Shown here one piece after another: positions 44,792 through 53,588 of a stretch of 64,000 nt of DNA. The stretch covers positions 3,782,001 to 3,846,000 of the forward strand of contig NZ_CP113343.1 in the NCBI RefSeq assembly GCF_026683955.1, written 5' to 3'. The notes under the pieces were generated by a model. That model was given only the letters and a program-made list of their open reading frames with translations, was not told the DNA's origin and made no database searches. Numbering within the stretch: position 1 is the first letter of the stretch; each line of letters begins with the position of its first letter. This DNA is from Arthrobacter sp. MMS18-M83. Its GTDB lineage: Bacteria; Actinomycetota; Actinomycetes; Actinomycetales; Micrococcaceae. A program made the position numbers and the translations under genes.

Positions 44792-45607
44792 ATGGGTATT
44801 TTAGACGGAAAAGTCGCATTGATCACAGGTGCGAGCCGCGGCATTGGCGCCGCGATCGCGGAAGAATTCGCGCGCGAGGGAGCCTCGGTGGTCCTCACCG
44901 CCCGGTCGAGCACAGAACAGCCGGGCAAACTTCCCGGAACACTCGAAGAAACTGCGTCCGCCGTGGAAGCCGCTGGCGGCAAAGCTCTGAGCATCACCGC
45001 GGACTTGACCAACGGGGAAGACCGCGAGCGGATCGTCCGCGAAGCCTTGCAGCACTTCGGCAAGATCGACATCCTGGTCAACAACGCCGCTGTTACCTTC
45101 TTCCAGCCCGGCGCCGAGCTCAAGCTCAGCCGGTCCCAGCTGATGTTCGATATTCAGGTGCAAGCACCCATGCATTTGAGCCAGTTGGTGTTCCCGGGCA
45201 TGCGCGAACGCGGCCAGGGGTGGATCCTGAACATCACGTCCGGCGAGTCGCGCCACCCGGAAATCCCGCCGTCACGATTCAATGCCAAGGGAACCACCAC
45301 GGTCTACGGCATGGTCAAAGCCGGGCTGGAGCGGCTCACCACGGGATTCGCGGCGGAAGGATTCAACGACGGCATCACGGTCAATGCCCTGCGGCCCACA
45401 AAGCTCGTAGCAACTCCTGGCCCCGTATTCCACGGGGTCCTCAAGGCGGACGACCCCAACGCCGAGAGCCCCGACGTCATGGCGCGAGCCGCCGTCGTCC
45501 TCTGCTCAGCAGCCCCCGACCGTGTGAGCGGGCGGATCCTCGAATCGGAGGAGGTCCTCGCCGACTGGACCCCCCGGACCCAGCACCAGGCTGGTTCCCG
45601 TGCCTAG
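44792..45607 (+). CDS. Short-chain dehydrogenase/reductase
   Basis: A 271-residue SDR with TGASRGIG (about 12-19), the VNNAAVTF segment and a YGMVK active pair (about 172-176). The Ser-rich ITSGESRH before it supplies the catalytic Ser. Its stop overlaps the next CoA-transferase start by eight bases, so it belongs to that operon and probably handles a hydroxyacyl-CoA. It starts after AGAGGAG. Confidence 0.87.
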   Translation: MGILDGKVALITGASRGIGAAIAEEFAREGASVVLTARSSTEQPGKLPGTLEETASAVEAAGGKALSITADLTNGEDRERIVREALQHFGKIDILVNNAAVTFFQPGAELKLSRSQLMFDIQVQAPMHLSQLVFPGMRERGQGWILNITSGESRHPEIPPSRFNAKGTTTVYGMVKAGLERLTTGFAAEGFNDGITVNALRPTKLVATPGPVFHGVLKADDPNAESPDVMARAAVVLCSAAPDRVSGRILESEEVLADWTPRTQHQAGSRA

Positions 45608-46775
45608 CGACAACCCCGGCGAAAACATGCAGCCACCCCTCGCGGACGTGCAGTGGCTCAGCGGGATCAAGGTTGTCGAGGTAACTACGGCTGTTTCCGC
45701 CCCGCTCATCGGCAGGGTCCTGGCAGAGCTCGGGGCCGAAGTGGTCAAGGTGGAGTCTCGCGCCAAGCCTGACGTCAACCGGGCGCGCCTGCCGCGGCCC
45801 ACCGACCCCGAGGGCTTTCCGGCCCACGAGGCCTTCCAGCTGCTGCATGAGTCCAGCTCCAGCAAGAAGAGCGTGACCCTCAACCTCAAAACCGAAGAAG
45901 GCCAAGGGCTTTTCCTGGACCTGCTGGGTGACGCCGACGTCTTCATCGAAAACTTCGTTCCCGGCTGGCTCGACAGGCTGGGACTGACCGTGGAATCCCT
46001 CCGGGAGCGTTTCCCGCGGCTGGTGATCCTGTCCGCCAGCGGCTACGGGCAGACCGGACCGTTGCGGACACAGCGTTCGTACGCGCCTGTCATGTCCGCA
46101 CTTGCCGGAGTCGAGGGACTGATCGGCTACGACGACGGACAGGTCATGGGGTGTTCCGCGCTGGCGCTCGCAGACCTGAACTGCAGCTTCACCGGCGTAT
46201 TCCTGGTGGCGGCGGCCCTGCGCGGACGCGAGGAAGCAGGGGAAGGAGCGCACCTGGACCTCTCCCAGATCGAAGCTGCGTCCACACTGGTGGGAGAAGC
46301 GTTCGTCGAGGCACAGTGCGGCCAGGACTTGCCAGGACCTCGCGGGAACGCGGACCCGGACGGGACGCCTTGGGCGCTCATTCCGACAGATCGCCCCGAT
46401 CGGTGGGTGGCCGCCGTCGGGCAGGATCCTGCCGACGCGATGCCGCGGGAGCTGCCGGCGGACCGGCGTCCGTCCCGTGAGGAGGTCCTCCAGCGGCTAC
46501 GATCGCGCGGAATCGAGGCGGCCTCCGTGCTTACCCCGGCGGAGGTTGCCAAGGACCCCGGCTCCGCCGCCCGAGGCTTCACCCAAACGTTGGAACACCC
46601 GCACCCCATGGTGGGGGAGATCAAGGTAACCAGCGTGCCGTGGTACCTCGACGGCGGATTGCCCCGGGTCCGGACCTTGGCGCCCCTGCTCGGCGGCGAC
46701 AACGCCGCTGTGCTTTCCCGCTTCAAAGACGCCGACACACTGGCCAGCTTTGAAGAGAAGGGTGCTCTGCGATGA
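45600..46775 (+). CDS. Type III CoA-transferase, Asp-containing subunit
   Basis: A 391-residue CaiB/BaiF protein. The CoA-binding opening (SAPLIGRVLAELGAEVVKVE) is normal, and the catalytic Asp is present in ALALADLNCSFTG. The next gene encodes a second protein of the family that lacks this Asp, and the genes overlap (ATGA). A heteromeric transferase, as described for benzylsuccinate CoA-transferase BbsEF, is likely. The GTG at 45600 lies within the end of the SDR gene. Confidence 0.85.
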   Translation: MPSDNPGENMQPPLADVQWLSGIKVVEVTTAVSAPLIGRVLAELGAEVVKVESRAKPDVNRARLPRPTDPEGFPAHEAFQLLHESSSSKKSVTLNLKTEEGQGLFLDLLGDADVFIENFVPGWLDRLGLTVESLRERFPRLVILSASGYGQTGPLRTQRSYAPVMSALAGVEGLIGYDDGQVMGCSALALADLNCSFTGVFLVAAALRGREEAGEGAHLDLSQIEAASTLVGEAFVEAQCGQDLPGPRGNADPDGTPWALIPTDRPDRWVAAVGQDPADAMPRELPADRRPSREEVLQRLRSRGIEAASVLTPAEVAKDPGSAARGFTQTLEHPHPMVGEIKVTSVPWYLDGGLPRVRTLAPLLGGDNAAVLSRFKDADTLASFEEKGALR

Positions 46776-47962
46776 GCAACGGGATGTTGCAGGGAACCCT
46801 TACGGTGGAGCTTGGGTGGACCCGGGCGGCCGCCTTTACGGCCAAGCTGATCGCCGACGCCGGCGGCAGCGTCGTGACGCTCGAGGACGAGTCGCGACGT
46901 ACCGCCCTCACAGACGAGGCGCGGATGTTCCTGGACCCGCACAAGGATGTTGTCGCCTTCGTCGAAGACCAGGACACAGTAGTGCTTGAGGAACTCATTC
47001 CCTTTGCGGACCTCCTGGTCACAGACCTTCCGGAGGAAGAACTGGCGCGCCGGGGCTTTGATTGGGACGCGATCCGGGCGCTCAACCCGAGTATCAGCTA
47101 TGTCCGGCTCTCCGCCGTTGGCGGGAGGCCTGGCGGGGGACCAGGCGCCGCCGGCCCGGACACTGCTGCGTTGGACACCTCGGGGAGTCCCGGCGAACTG
47201 ACCATGCAGGCGCTGAGTGGCTTGATGGAAATGGTGGGCGACCCGCAGCGTGAGCCCCTCGCGCTCCCGTACGGCATCGGATCCCTGCAGCTTGGCCTGC
47301 ACGGTGCCGCCGCCGGGACCGCCGCTATGTACACCGCTGCCCGCAGTGGGCAGGGACGCCTCGTGGAGATCGCCGGCGCCGAAGTGCTCGCCTCCTATGT
47401 GCGTATCTACGGAGCCGTGGCGTCGTACTACGGCATTCCGCTGCAGCGGGACGGGCGGCGGGCGCCGGGCTCGGGCGGACGCTATCCTTTCGGGATCTTC
47501 CCCTGCCGGGACGGCTACGTAGCCATGATCTGTCGCAGCGATCGGGAGTGGACCAGCCTGCTTGGCATGATGGGCAACCCGGAATGGTCCACCCGCGACC
47601 GTTACCGGGACCTCTACGCCATCGCCATGGAGTATCCGGACGAGGTGGACGAACTCATCGCCCCCTGGCTCATCGAGCACACCCGGGACCAGCTGTTGGA
47701 CCTGGCCCAGGAGTTCGCCATACCGGTGGCACCCGTGCGTTCAGTTGCCGAGGTCCTGGAGGACGCCCAATTGCGCGACCACCGCTCCTTCTTCGACATC
47801 CTGCAGAACGATGATGGCGACACCATCCAGGTTCCAGGCCGTCCCTGGGCAAGCCAGGAGCGGCGTACAACCCTTTCCAATCCCGGTTCTTTGGACGACG
47901 TGCTGCAGCACCGGCCTGCATCGTCGCAGCAACTCGTACTCACAAAAACGGAGGCATCATGA
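46772..47962 (+). CDS. Type III CoA-transferase-like subunit lacking the catalytic Asp
   Basis: A 396-residue CaiB-family protein. Where active members have a catalytic Asp the sequence reads YGIGSLQLGLHGA, and the N-terminal CoA-binding part is shortened. The rest of the fold (SGQGRLVEIAGAEV; later GRYPFGIFPCRDGYVAM) is kept. It is most likely the structural partner of the protein encoded just upstream. The start overlaps the previous stop, and its own stop overlaps the start of the enoyl-CoA hydratase gene. Confidence 0.83.
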   Translation: MSNGMLQGTLTVELGWTRAAAFTAKLIADAGGSVVTLEDESRRTALTDEARMFLDPHKDVVAFVEDQDTVVLEELIPFADLLVTDLPEEELARRGFDWDAIRALNPSISYVRLSAVGGRPGGGPGAAGPDTAALDTSGSPGELTMQALSGLMEMVGDPQREPLALPYGIGSLQLGLHGAAAGTAAMYTAARSGQGRLVEIAGAEVLASYVRIYGAVASYYGIPLQRDGRRAPGSGGRYPFGIFPCRDGYVAMICRSDREWTSLLGMMGNPEWSTRDRYRDLYAIAMEYPDEVDELIAPWLIEHTRDQLLDLAQEFAIPVAPVRSVAEVLEDAQLRDHRSFFDILQNDDGDTIQVPGRPWASQERRTTLSNPGSLDDVLQHRPASSQQLVLTKTEAS

Positions 47963-48831
47963 CCACGGCAGAAGATCCCGTACTCGTTGAGCGGAGCGGC
48001 CCCATTGGCCGACTCATCCTCAACCGGCCGGAGAAGAGCAACGCGCTCACGTTTGATGACGCGCAGTTCCTCGTCGCCAAGCTCCACGAGCTCGAAGACG
48101 ACGACGACATCAAGGTGATCATCCTCAAAGGCAAGGGACGCTCCTTCTGCGCCGGCCATGACCTCGACGACGTCGTCCGCGTCTTCGGACTCGACCGCAA
48201 AGGTCCCGACGGCAAGCCGTTCAAGATGAGCCAGCGGGCACGCCTGCAGTTCGACCGCCGCCTGGCCGATGAATACATGGCCTTCCAGTACTCGCAGAAG
48301 CCCGTGATCGCCCAGGTCCAGGGTGCCGCCGTCGGCTTCGGTATGTACCTGACTGAACTCGTGGACCTGGTGGTGTGCGCTGACAATGCCCGCTTCAGCC
48401 ACGCCGAGCAGCGCCTGGGGTTCGCTGGGAACACCTGGCACCTGAACATGCAGATCCTCACGTACGGACCCAAGAAGGTGCGCGAACTGCTGCTCTTCGG
48501 CTCGCAGTTCGACGGCAAGGACGCTGAACGGCTGGGCTTGGCCAACATCTCCGTCCCGGAGGACGAGCTGGACGAGACGGCGGAAAAGTGGGCCGAGCGC
48601 GTGGCCCGGAACCCCAAGGACGCACTGGTCCTGGGCAAGGCCATGCACCAAATGGCCTTGGACTCCCTGGGTGCCTCGCAACAATTCATCCGCGGAGTCG
48701 TAGGGCACACGCTCGGGACGGGTCTGTCCTTCGAGAAGGACGAATTCAACTTTTTCCGGGAACGCCGGGACAAGGGAACCAAACAGGCCTACCAGAACAG
48801 GGATGCCAGCTACGAAACGGAAGTGGTGTAA
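47959..48831 (+). CDS. Enoyl-CoA hydratase/isomerase
   Basis: A 290-residue crotonase-family enzyme with GRSFCAGHDLDDVV (about 57-70) and QVQGAAVGFGMYLT (about 116-129) forming the oxyanion hole. It could hydrate the unsaturated CoA ester produced by the dehydrogenases. It overlaps the CoA-transferase subunit gene by four bases and has GGAGG before its ATG. Confidence 0.88.
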   Translation: MTTAEDPVLVERSGPIGRLILNRPEKSNALTFDDAQFLVAKLHELEDDDDIKVIILKGKGRSFCAGHDLDDVVRVFGLDRKGPDGKPFKMSQRARLQFDRRLADEYMAFQYSQKPVIAQVQGAAVGFGMYLTELVDLVVCADNARFSHAEQRLGFAGNTWHLNMQILTYGPKKVRELLLFGSQFDGKDAERLGLANISVPEDELDETAEKWAERVARNPKDALVLGKAMHQMALDSLGASQQFIRGVVGHTLGTGLSFEKDEFNFFRERRDKGTKQAYQNRDASYETEVV

Positions 48832-48834
48832 ACA

Positions 48835-49659
48835 ATGACTGACCTACTGAACTATGCCGGCAAAGTCTGCGTCGTTACCGGCGCCAGTTCCGGCATGGGC
48901 AAGGCAACGGCCAAACTCCTCGCTGGCCAGGGAGCCACGGTCTACGCCCTGGACATCAACGAACCCCGGGAGCCCCTGGGCACCTTTATCAAGGTCAACC
49001 TCGGAAACCGTCTCTCCATCGACGAGGCTCTCGCGGCCCTGCCGGCGCACGTGGACGCCGTCTTCAGCTGCGCTGGAATCGCGGGGGAGATCTACTCCGG
49101 CCGCAATTTCTCCGAGCTGGACGTGCTGACCATCAACTTCATCGGCGGGCGATACCTCATCGAAGGCCTCATCCCGCGCCTCCCGGAGGGCGGCTCGATC
49201 GCCGTCATTGCCTCCACCGGCGGTATGCGCTGGCAGCAGCGGGCTGAGAAGCTCCTTCCCTTCGCCACCACGGCCGGCTTCGAGGAGGCGCAGCAGTGGT
49301 TCAAGGAGAATCGTGACGCCTTGTTCGAGGGCTTCCCCGGCGTCAACGTTCCCTACATGATTTCGAAGGAGGCGCTGATTGTCTGGATGAAGCACCGCGC
49401 CTACCAGCTCTCGGGCCGGCGTATTCGGCTCAACTCCATCTCGCCGGCCTCCACCGCTACGCCCATGAGCGACGATTTCAGCCTCAATGCGGCAGGCCTG
49501 AAGGGCTCGCACATTTCCTTGGTGGGGAAGCCGGCCACCCCGGCCGACCAGGCCAAGGCGCTAGTGTTCCTGAACTCAGACCTGGCCTCGTACGTGAGCG
49601 GGCAGGATCTCCAGGTGGACTACGCCTTTACTGTCCGCGGACTGCACGGGCTGGACTGA
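48835..49659 (+). CDS. Short-chain dehydrogenase, 3-alpha-hydroxysteroid-dehydrogenase-like
   Basis: A 274-residue SDR with TGASSGMG (about 15-22), a shortened first half (DAVFSCAGIAG) and a late active pair, YMISK (about 178-182). This long spacing is typical of the 3-alpha-HSD/carbonyl reductase subgroup. It lies three bases after the hydratase gene. Alicyclic alcohols or terpenoids are plausible substrates. Confidence 0.85.
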   Translation: MTDLLNYAGKVCVVTGASSGMGKATAKLLAGQGATVYALDINEPREPLGTFIKVNLGNRLSIDEALAALPAHVDAVFSCAGIAGEIYSGRNFSELDVLTINFIGGRYLIEGLIPRLPEGGSIAVIASTGGMRWQQRAEKLLPFATTAGFEEAQQWFKENRDALFEGFPGVNVPYMISKEALIVWMKHRAYQLSGRRIRLNSISPASTATPMSDDFSLNAAGLKGSHISLVGKPATPADQAKALVFLNSDLASYVSGQDLQVDYAFTVRGLHGLD

Positions 49660-49721
49660 GTGCCGGCATGTCGAGCACAGCTCCGATTGAATTCGATAAC
49701 TCTCGTGAGAAGGACTGAGAA

Positions 49722-51194
49722 ATGACAGTTTCCCCAACAAGCATCGATGAAATGGTGATCTCCTTGGTGCCCAAGGACCTCCTGATCGATGGACGATGGA
49801 TGACGGCCGACGGCGATCGCACCTTCGACGTCATCGACCCCTCCACCGGCGAGGTGCTCTGCGCCGTCGCCGATGCCTCGCCGGCTGACGGCCGGCGCGC
49901 CCTGGAGGCCGCGGTAGCCGCCCAAGCGACGTTCGCCCGCACGACGCCGCGCTCCCGAGCGCAGCTCCTGAAGAATGCACTGGCCCTGCTACAGGAGCGC
50001 ACCGAGCAGATCGCGGCGATCATGAGCCTTGAAGCGGGCAAACCGCTGGCCGAGGCGCGGGCCGAAATCGCCAGCGCCGGCGATTTCATCCTGCACTTTG
50101 CCGAAGAAGCCGTGCGGATTGAAGGCAACTACCAGGAGAACCCGGTCAGCGGCGGGCGGATGATCGTGACGCGACAGCCGATCGGCACCGCCATCCTCAT
50201 CACGCCCTGGAACTTTCCGTTGTCCCAGGCGGCCCGCAAGCTGGCTCCCGCGATCGCTGCAGGCTGCACCTCCGTGGTCAAGCCCGCCAAGGAGACACCG
50301 CTGACGCTGCTGGCGTTCGCGGAAGTCCTGAAAGATGCCGGCGTCCCGGACGGCGTCGTCAACGTGGTTACCACCAGCGATTCCAACGGGGTCATGGAGC
50401 CGCTGATCCGCTCCGGCCTTGCCCGTAAGCTGTCCTTCACGGGTTCCACGCCTGTGGGGGTGAAGCTCCTGGAACAGGCGGCGGAGCAGGTGTTGAGCTC
50501 GTCGATGGAACTGGGCGGGAACGCCCCCTTCATCGTCTTCGAAGACGCGGACCTGGACGTTGCGATCGACAGCCTCATCCTGAACAAGATGTGGAACGCC
50601 GGCCAGACCTGCACTTCGGCCAACCGGATCTACGTTCACGCATCGGTGATCGACCGCTTCCAGGTGATGCTGACCGAGCGGATGTCCGGCTACGCGCAGG
50701 GGCGCGGCGTGGACGACGGCGTGACGCTGGGGCCTCTGATCAACGCCAAGCAGCTAGCGTCTGTCCATGCGATGGTCACGGATGCGCTCGACGCCGGCGC
50801 GAAGCTGGTGCTCGGAGGCGCACCGCTTGATCGTCCCGGGTTCTTCTACCCGCCAACGATCTTGCGTGACGTACCGGCGGACGCTGCCCTCAATCGGGAA
50901 GAGATCTTTGGGCCTGTTGCCGCGTTGATTCCGTTCGAGACGGAGGAAGACGTCGTGAAGCGGGCCAACGACACGGATTACGGGTTGGTCTCCTACATCT
51001 TCACCGAGGATCTACGCCGGGCTGTCCGGGTTTCTGAGGCCATGGACTCCGGCAACGTCGGCCTGAACCGAGGGACGGTGGCGTACGCAGCCGCTCCGTT
51101 CGGCGGAGTCAAGAAATCGGGCCTTGGCAGGGAGGGCGGCAAGGACGGGATCGAAGAATTCCTCGAAACCAAGTTCATCGCCCTGCAGCTCTGA
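49722..51194 (+). CDS. NAD(P)-dependent aldehyde dehydrogenase, succinate-semialdehyde type
   Basis: A 490-residue aldehyde dehydrogenase with Glu263 (MELGGNAP) and Cys297 (GQTCTSANR). It is strongly similar along its whole length to the enzyme at 19495-20964, including the C-terminal PFGG-x-K(L/K)SGLGREGG, so the pair arose by duplication. The two may serve different steps or different branches. It ends the run that begins with the MarR gene, before a terminator. Confidence 0.88.
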   Translation: MTVSPTSIDEMVISLVPKDLLIDGRWMTADGDRTFDVIDPSTGEVLCAVADASPADGRRALEAAVAAQATFARTTPRSRAQLLKNALALLQERTEQIAAIMSLEAGKPLAEARAEIASAGDFILHFAEEAVRIEGNYQENPVSGGRMIVTRQPIGTAILITPWNFPLSQAARKLAPAIAAGCTSVVKPAKETPLTLLAFAEVLKDAGVPDGVVNVVTTSDSNGVMEPLIRSGLARKLSFTGSTPVGVKLLEQAAEQVLSSSMELGGNAPFIVFEDADLDVAIDSLILNKMWNAGQTCTSANRIYVHASVIDRFQVMLTERMSGYAQGRGVDDGVTLGPLINAKQLASVHAMVTDALDAGAKLVLGGAPLDRPGFFYPPTILRDVPADAALNREEIFGPVAALIPFETEEDVVKRANDTDYGLVSYIFTEDLRRAVRVSEAMDSGNVGLNRGTVAYAAAPFGGVKKSGLGREGGKDGIEEFLETKFIALQL

Positions 51195-51214
51195 ACCATT
51201 GCACCTCCGGTCAC

Positions 51215-51255
51215 AAACGGAAGGCCCCTGGATCTGATCCAGGGGCCTTCCGTTT
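51215..51255. terminator. Bidirectional terminator
   Basis: A perfect 20-base inverted repeat (51215-51234 with 51236-51255) flanked by A and T runs, between the aldehyde dehydrogenase and the convergent P450 gene. Confidence 0.9.
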
Positions 51256-51276
51256 GACGGGTCCTGCGGGTCCTTT

Positions 51277-52572
51277 CTATGCCTCCTGGCGAGGCGTCAC
51301 CTTGACTGTGAGGGTGTCCACGCCGTTGGTGAGGCTGTTGCCTTTCAGGAGCGTCAGGTCCTTCTGCGGATCGAACTCCACGCTCTCCACGTCCCGGGCG
51401 AGCACCTGGAAGAGGATCTTGCTCTCCAACCGGGCAAGCGGGGCGCCCACGCATGCGTGCACACCGTGTCCAAAGCCGAAGTGGCCGTCGGTCTCCCGGT
51501 CGATGTCGAACTGGTCCGCGTGCGGCCACTGGGACTCATCACGGTTTGCGGACGCGAGCAGGAGGCGCACGATCGAACCTTTCGGGATCATGACCCCGGC
51601 GAACTCGAAGTCTTCCGTGGTACGGCGCGGAGCCTTGTGGACGGGGCCGCGGAAGCGGACGAGTTCTTCGATGAACTTCTCGCTGTCCTGTTCGGGGTTG
51701 TCGCGGAGGCGGCGCAGAAGATCCGGGTTGGCCTCGAGCTCCCGGAATCCGGCGGCGATCAGGCGCTCCGTCGTTTCGAAGCCGGCGACGAACACAAACG
51801 CGCACAGCTCGGTCGCTTCGTCTTCCGTGAGGACTCCGTCATCGAGCCATGACCTCGCGATGTGTCCGGCAACTGATTCGCTCTTCTCTTCGTGCAGGCG
51901 CCTGAGCGTCATGTTGAGGTACGCGAAGAATTCCTTGGTGTATTTCTCGTCGTCGTCCGTGCCTGGAGCCATTCGGGACAGCCGGGCGAAATAGACGAAC
52001 ATCTGGTCGGACAGGAAATGAATCTTGTCCAAGTCCTCAACTGGTACGCCAAGGATGCCGCTGATGGTTGCGATGGTCAGGGGACGCGAGACGTCATTGA
52101 CAACTTCGCCGCCGCCAGCATCCACGAGGGCCTTGACGCGCGCCTCCGCGACCTCGCGCACACGGTTAGTGACCAGCGCGATTGTCTTCGGAATGAACGC
52201 GGAGGCGATGACCTTGCGCAGCTTCACGTGCGCAGCGCCGTCCAGCAGCGTGGGGAAGGCGAACGGCGGGACATTGTTGACCTGGTTCAGGAAGATTTTG
52301 GGTGAGCGCATCCCCTTGCGAACGTCCTGGTACCGGGAGAGGAAGTAAACATCTTCGGACGGATGGTGGACGCGGAGGACGGGGTGGTGTTCGCGCATCC
52401 ACTTGAAATGGGCGTAAGGCTCGCCTTGGGTGCCTTTTTCATCGATCACGGTCCAAGGGGCCAGGCCGTCGGGCCAGTCGATTTCATGGGAATAGGGCAG
52501 CTGTGCTCCCGGGATTGGTGGCGTTCCCTTCGGGGTTGCAGGGGTGTTCGCTGTTTCAGCAGTAGCGGACAT
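51277..52572 (-). CDS. Cytochrome P450 (class I, soluble)
   Basis: A 431-residue bacterial P450. The I-helix oxygen-activation motif is FVAGFETTERL, the K-helix ExxR lies in EELVRF, and the heme-binding loop FGFGHGVHACVGAPLAR gives Cys374 as ligand. It would hydroxylate a hydrophobic substrate, possibly a terpenoid or alkylated aromatic, using the ferredoxin and reductase encoded at 42.5-44.1 kb. The ATG at 52572 follows GAAAGGACG; one 18 bases earlier lacks a site. It has no TGGT-N3-ACCA site but shares a promoter element with the reductase gene. Confidence 0.92.
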   Translation of the reverse strand: MSATAETANTPATPKGTPPIPGAQLPYSHEIDWPDGLAPWTVIDEKGTQGEPYAHFKWMREHHPVLRVHHPSEDVYFLSRYQDVRKGMRSPKIFLNQVNNVPPFAFPTLLDGAAHVKLRKVIASAFIPKTIALVTNRVREVAEARVKALVDAGGGEVVNDVSRPLTIATISGILGVPVEDLDKIHFLSDQMFVYFARLSRMAPGTDDDEKYTKEFFAYLNMTLRRLHEEKSESVAGHIARSWLDDGVLTEDEATELCAFVFVAGFETTERLIAAGFRELEANPDLLRRLRDNPEQDSEKFIEELVRFRGPVHKAPRRTTEDFEFAGVMIPKGSIVRLLLASANRDESQWPHADQFDIDRETDGHFGFGHGVHACVGAPLARLESKILFQVLARDVESVEFDPQKDLTLLKGNSLTNGVDTLTVKVTPRQEA

Positions 52573-52640
52573 CGTCGTCCTTTCGGTCAAGAATGGCGTG
52601 ATGACTCCACCGTGCCACGCGTCACACGCCGCACACCCGC

Positions 52641-52660
52641 GATTTTCGTTCAGTGAAAAC
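52641..52660. promoter_or_regulatory. Probable IclR-type operator before the P450 gene
   Basis: TTTTCGTT-C-AGTGAAAA, a near-palindrome in a 20-base segment that matches 42341-42360 at 17 positions. It lies about 70 bases before the P450 start. The adjacent IclR gene is the likely source of the binding protein. Confidence 0.6.
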
Positions 52661-52698
52661 CGCTGCCATCCTATGACGTTCCGTACCAGCGGTGACTT

Positions 52699-53466
52699 TC
52701 AGTCCCGTCTTGGCGGTTGTGCGCCGAGGGCCATCGAGATTCCGAAGGATGCGGCCTGCATCGCCGGAATGGCTTCTGTGGGACGCTCCGTGCCGAGTTC
52801 GTAGACGACGCTCAGGGCTGCAGCCACCCGGTTGCCAGGGCCAAAGACGGGTACCGCCATCCCGGTCCAGCCGGCGGTGCCAATGCCCGGTGCTATGCAA
52901 CACCTGCGCTGCCTGATGTCGGCAAGCATCTTTCGCAGCACGTCGGGGTCCGTGACCGTGTCCGGGGTGTACCGGGCCAGAGGCCTTGAGAGGAATTCCG
53001 CCTGGAACTCGGGAGTGGCATACGCCAGGAGTACTAGCCCGGAGGACGCAGCGTGCACAGGGTGGCGCTGGGCCACCAGTGCCCGGTTCAGGTTAAGGCC
53101 TCCGGGGGTGAGTCGCTCCACGTAGAGGAGAGTCCGGCCCTCAAGGACCGACAGCGTTGTGAGCTTACCCAGGCTCTCGAAGAGGTCTTCCATGTAGGGC
53201 AGGGCCGTATCGCGGAGCGACAATGTGTCGCTGCCCCGAGTGGACAGCTCCCACAGGCGCAGGCCAATGCGGATCTGCTTCGATTCGTCGCGCTCCAGGA
53301 GTCCATGGCGCACCAACTCAGTGACCAAGCGGTAGGCAGTGGGCACCGGTAGGCCTGCCCGCTCCGCCAGGACGGTAAGGGGCATGGAACGGTTTTGGCG
53401 GTCGAAGGACGCCAGGATCCGGGCCACCCTGGTGATGACCGATTCACCCAATGGCGTGGTGGTCAC
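52699..53466 (-). CDS. IclR-family regulator
   Basis: A 255-residue regulator with an N-terminal winged helix (LTVLAERAGLPVPTAYRLVT, about 30-49) and a C-terminal ligand-binding domain (VERLTPGGLNLNRALVAQRHP; CIAPGIGTAGWTGMAVPVF). IclR proteins commonly control aromatic catabolism. The GTG at 53466 follows GGAAGGTAGG; a start at 53568 would run through the hairpin that ends the transporter gene. It stands directly upstream of the P450 gene in the same direction. Confidence 0.87.
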   Translation of the reverse strand: MTTTPLGESVITRVARILASFDRQNRSMPLTVLAERAGLPVPTAYRLVTELVRHGLLERDESKQIRIGLRLWELSTRGSDTLSLRDTALPYMEDLFESLGKLTTLSVLEGRTLLYVERLTPGGLNLNRALVAQRHPVHAASSGLVLLAYATPEFQAEFLSRPLARYTPDTVTDPDVLRKMLADIRQRRCCIAPGIGTAGWTGMAVPVFGPGNRVAAALSVVYELGTERPTEAIPAMQAASFGISMALGAQPPRRD

Positions 53467-53519
53467 GCTGCTACCTACCTTCCAATGCCTCCCATAGATT
53501 ATGGCCCTAAACGCGTCGA

Positions 53520-53568
53520 TTGCTCCGCGGGTTCCCTCATAAACCTTCAAAGGGAACCTACGGAGCAA
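53520..53568. terminator. Hairpin after the second MHS transporter gene
   Basis: TTGCTCCG (53520-53527) and GGTTCCCT (53530-53537) pair with AGGGAACC (53551-53558) and CGGAGCAA (53561-53568), with a small internal loop. It separates the transporter gene from the IclR gene. Confidence 0.75.
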
Positions 53569-53588
53569 CCGATGGCCTTACAGCGCGT

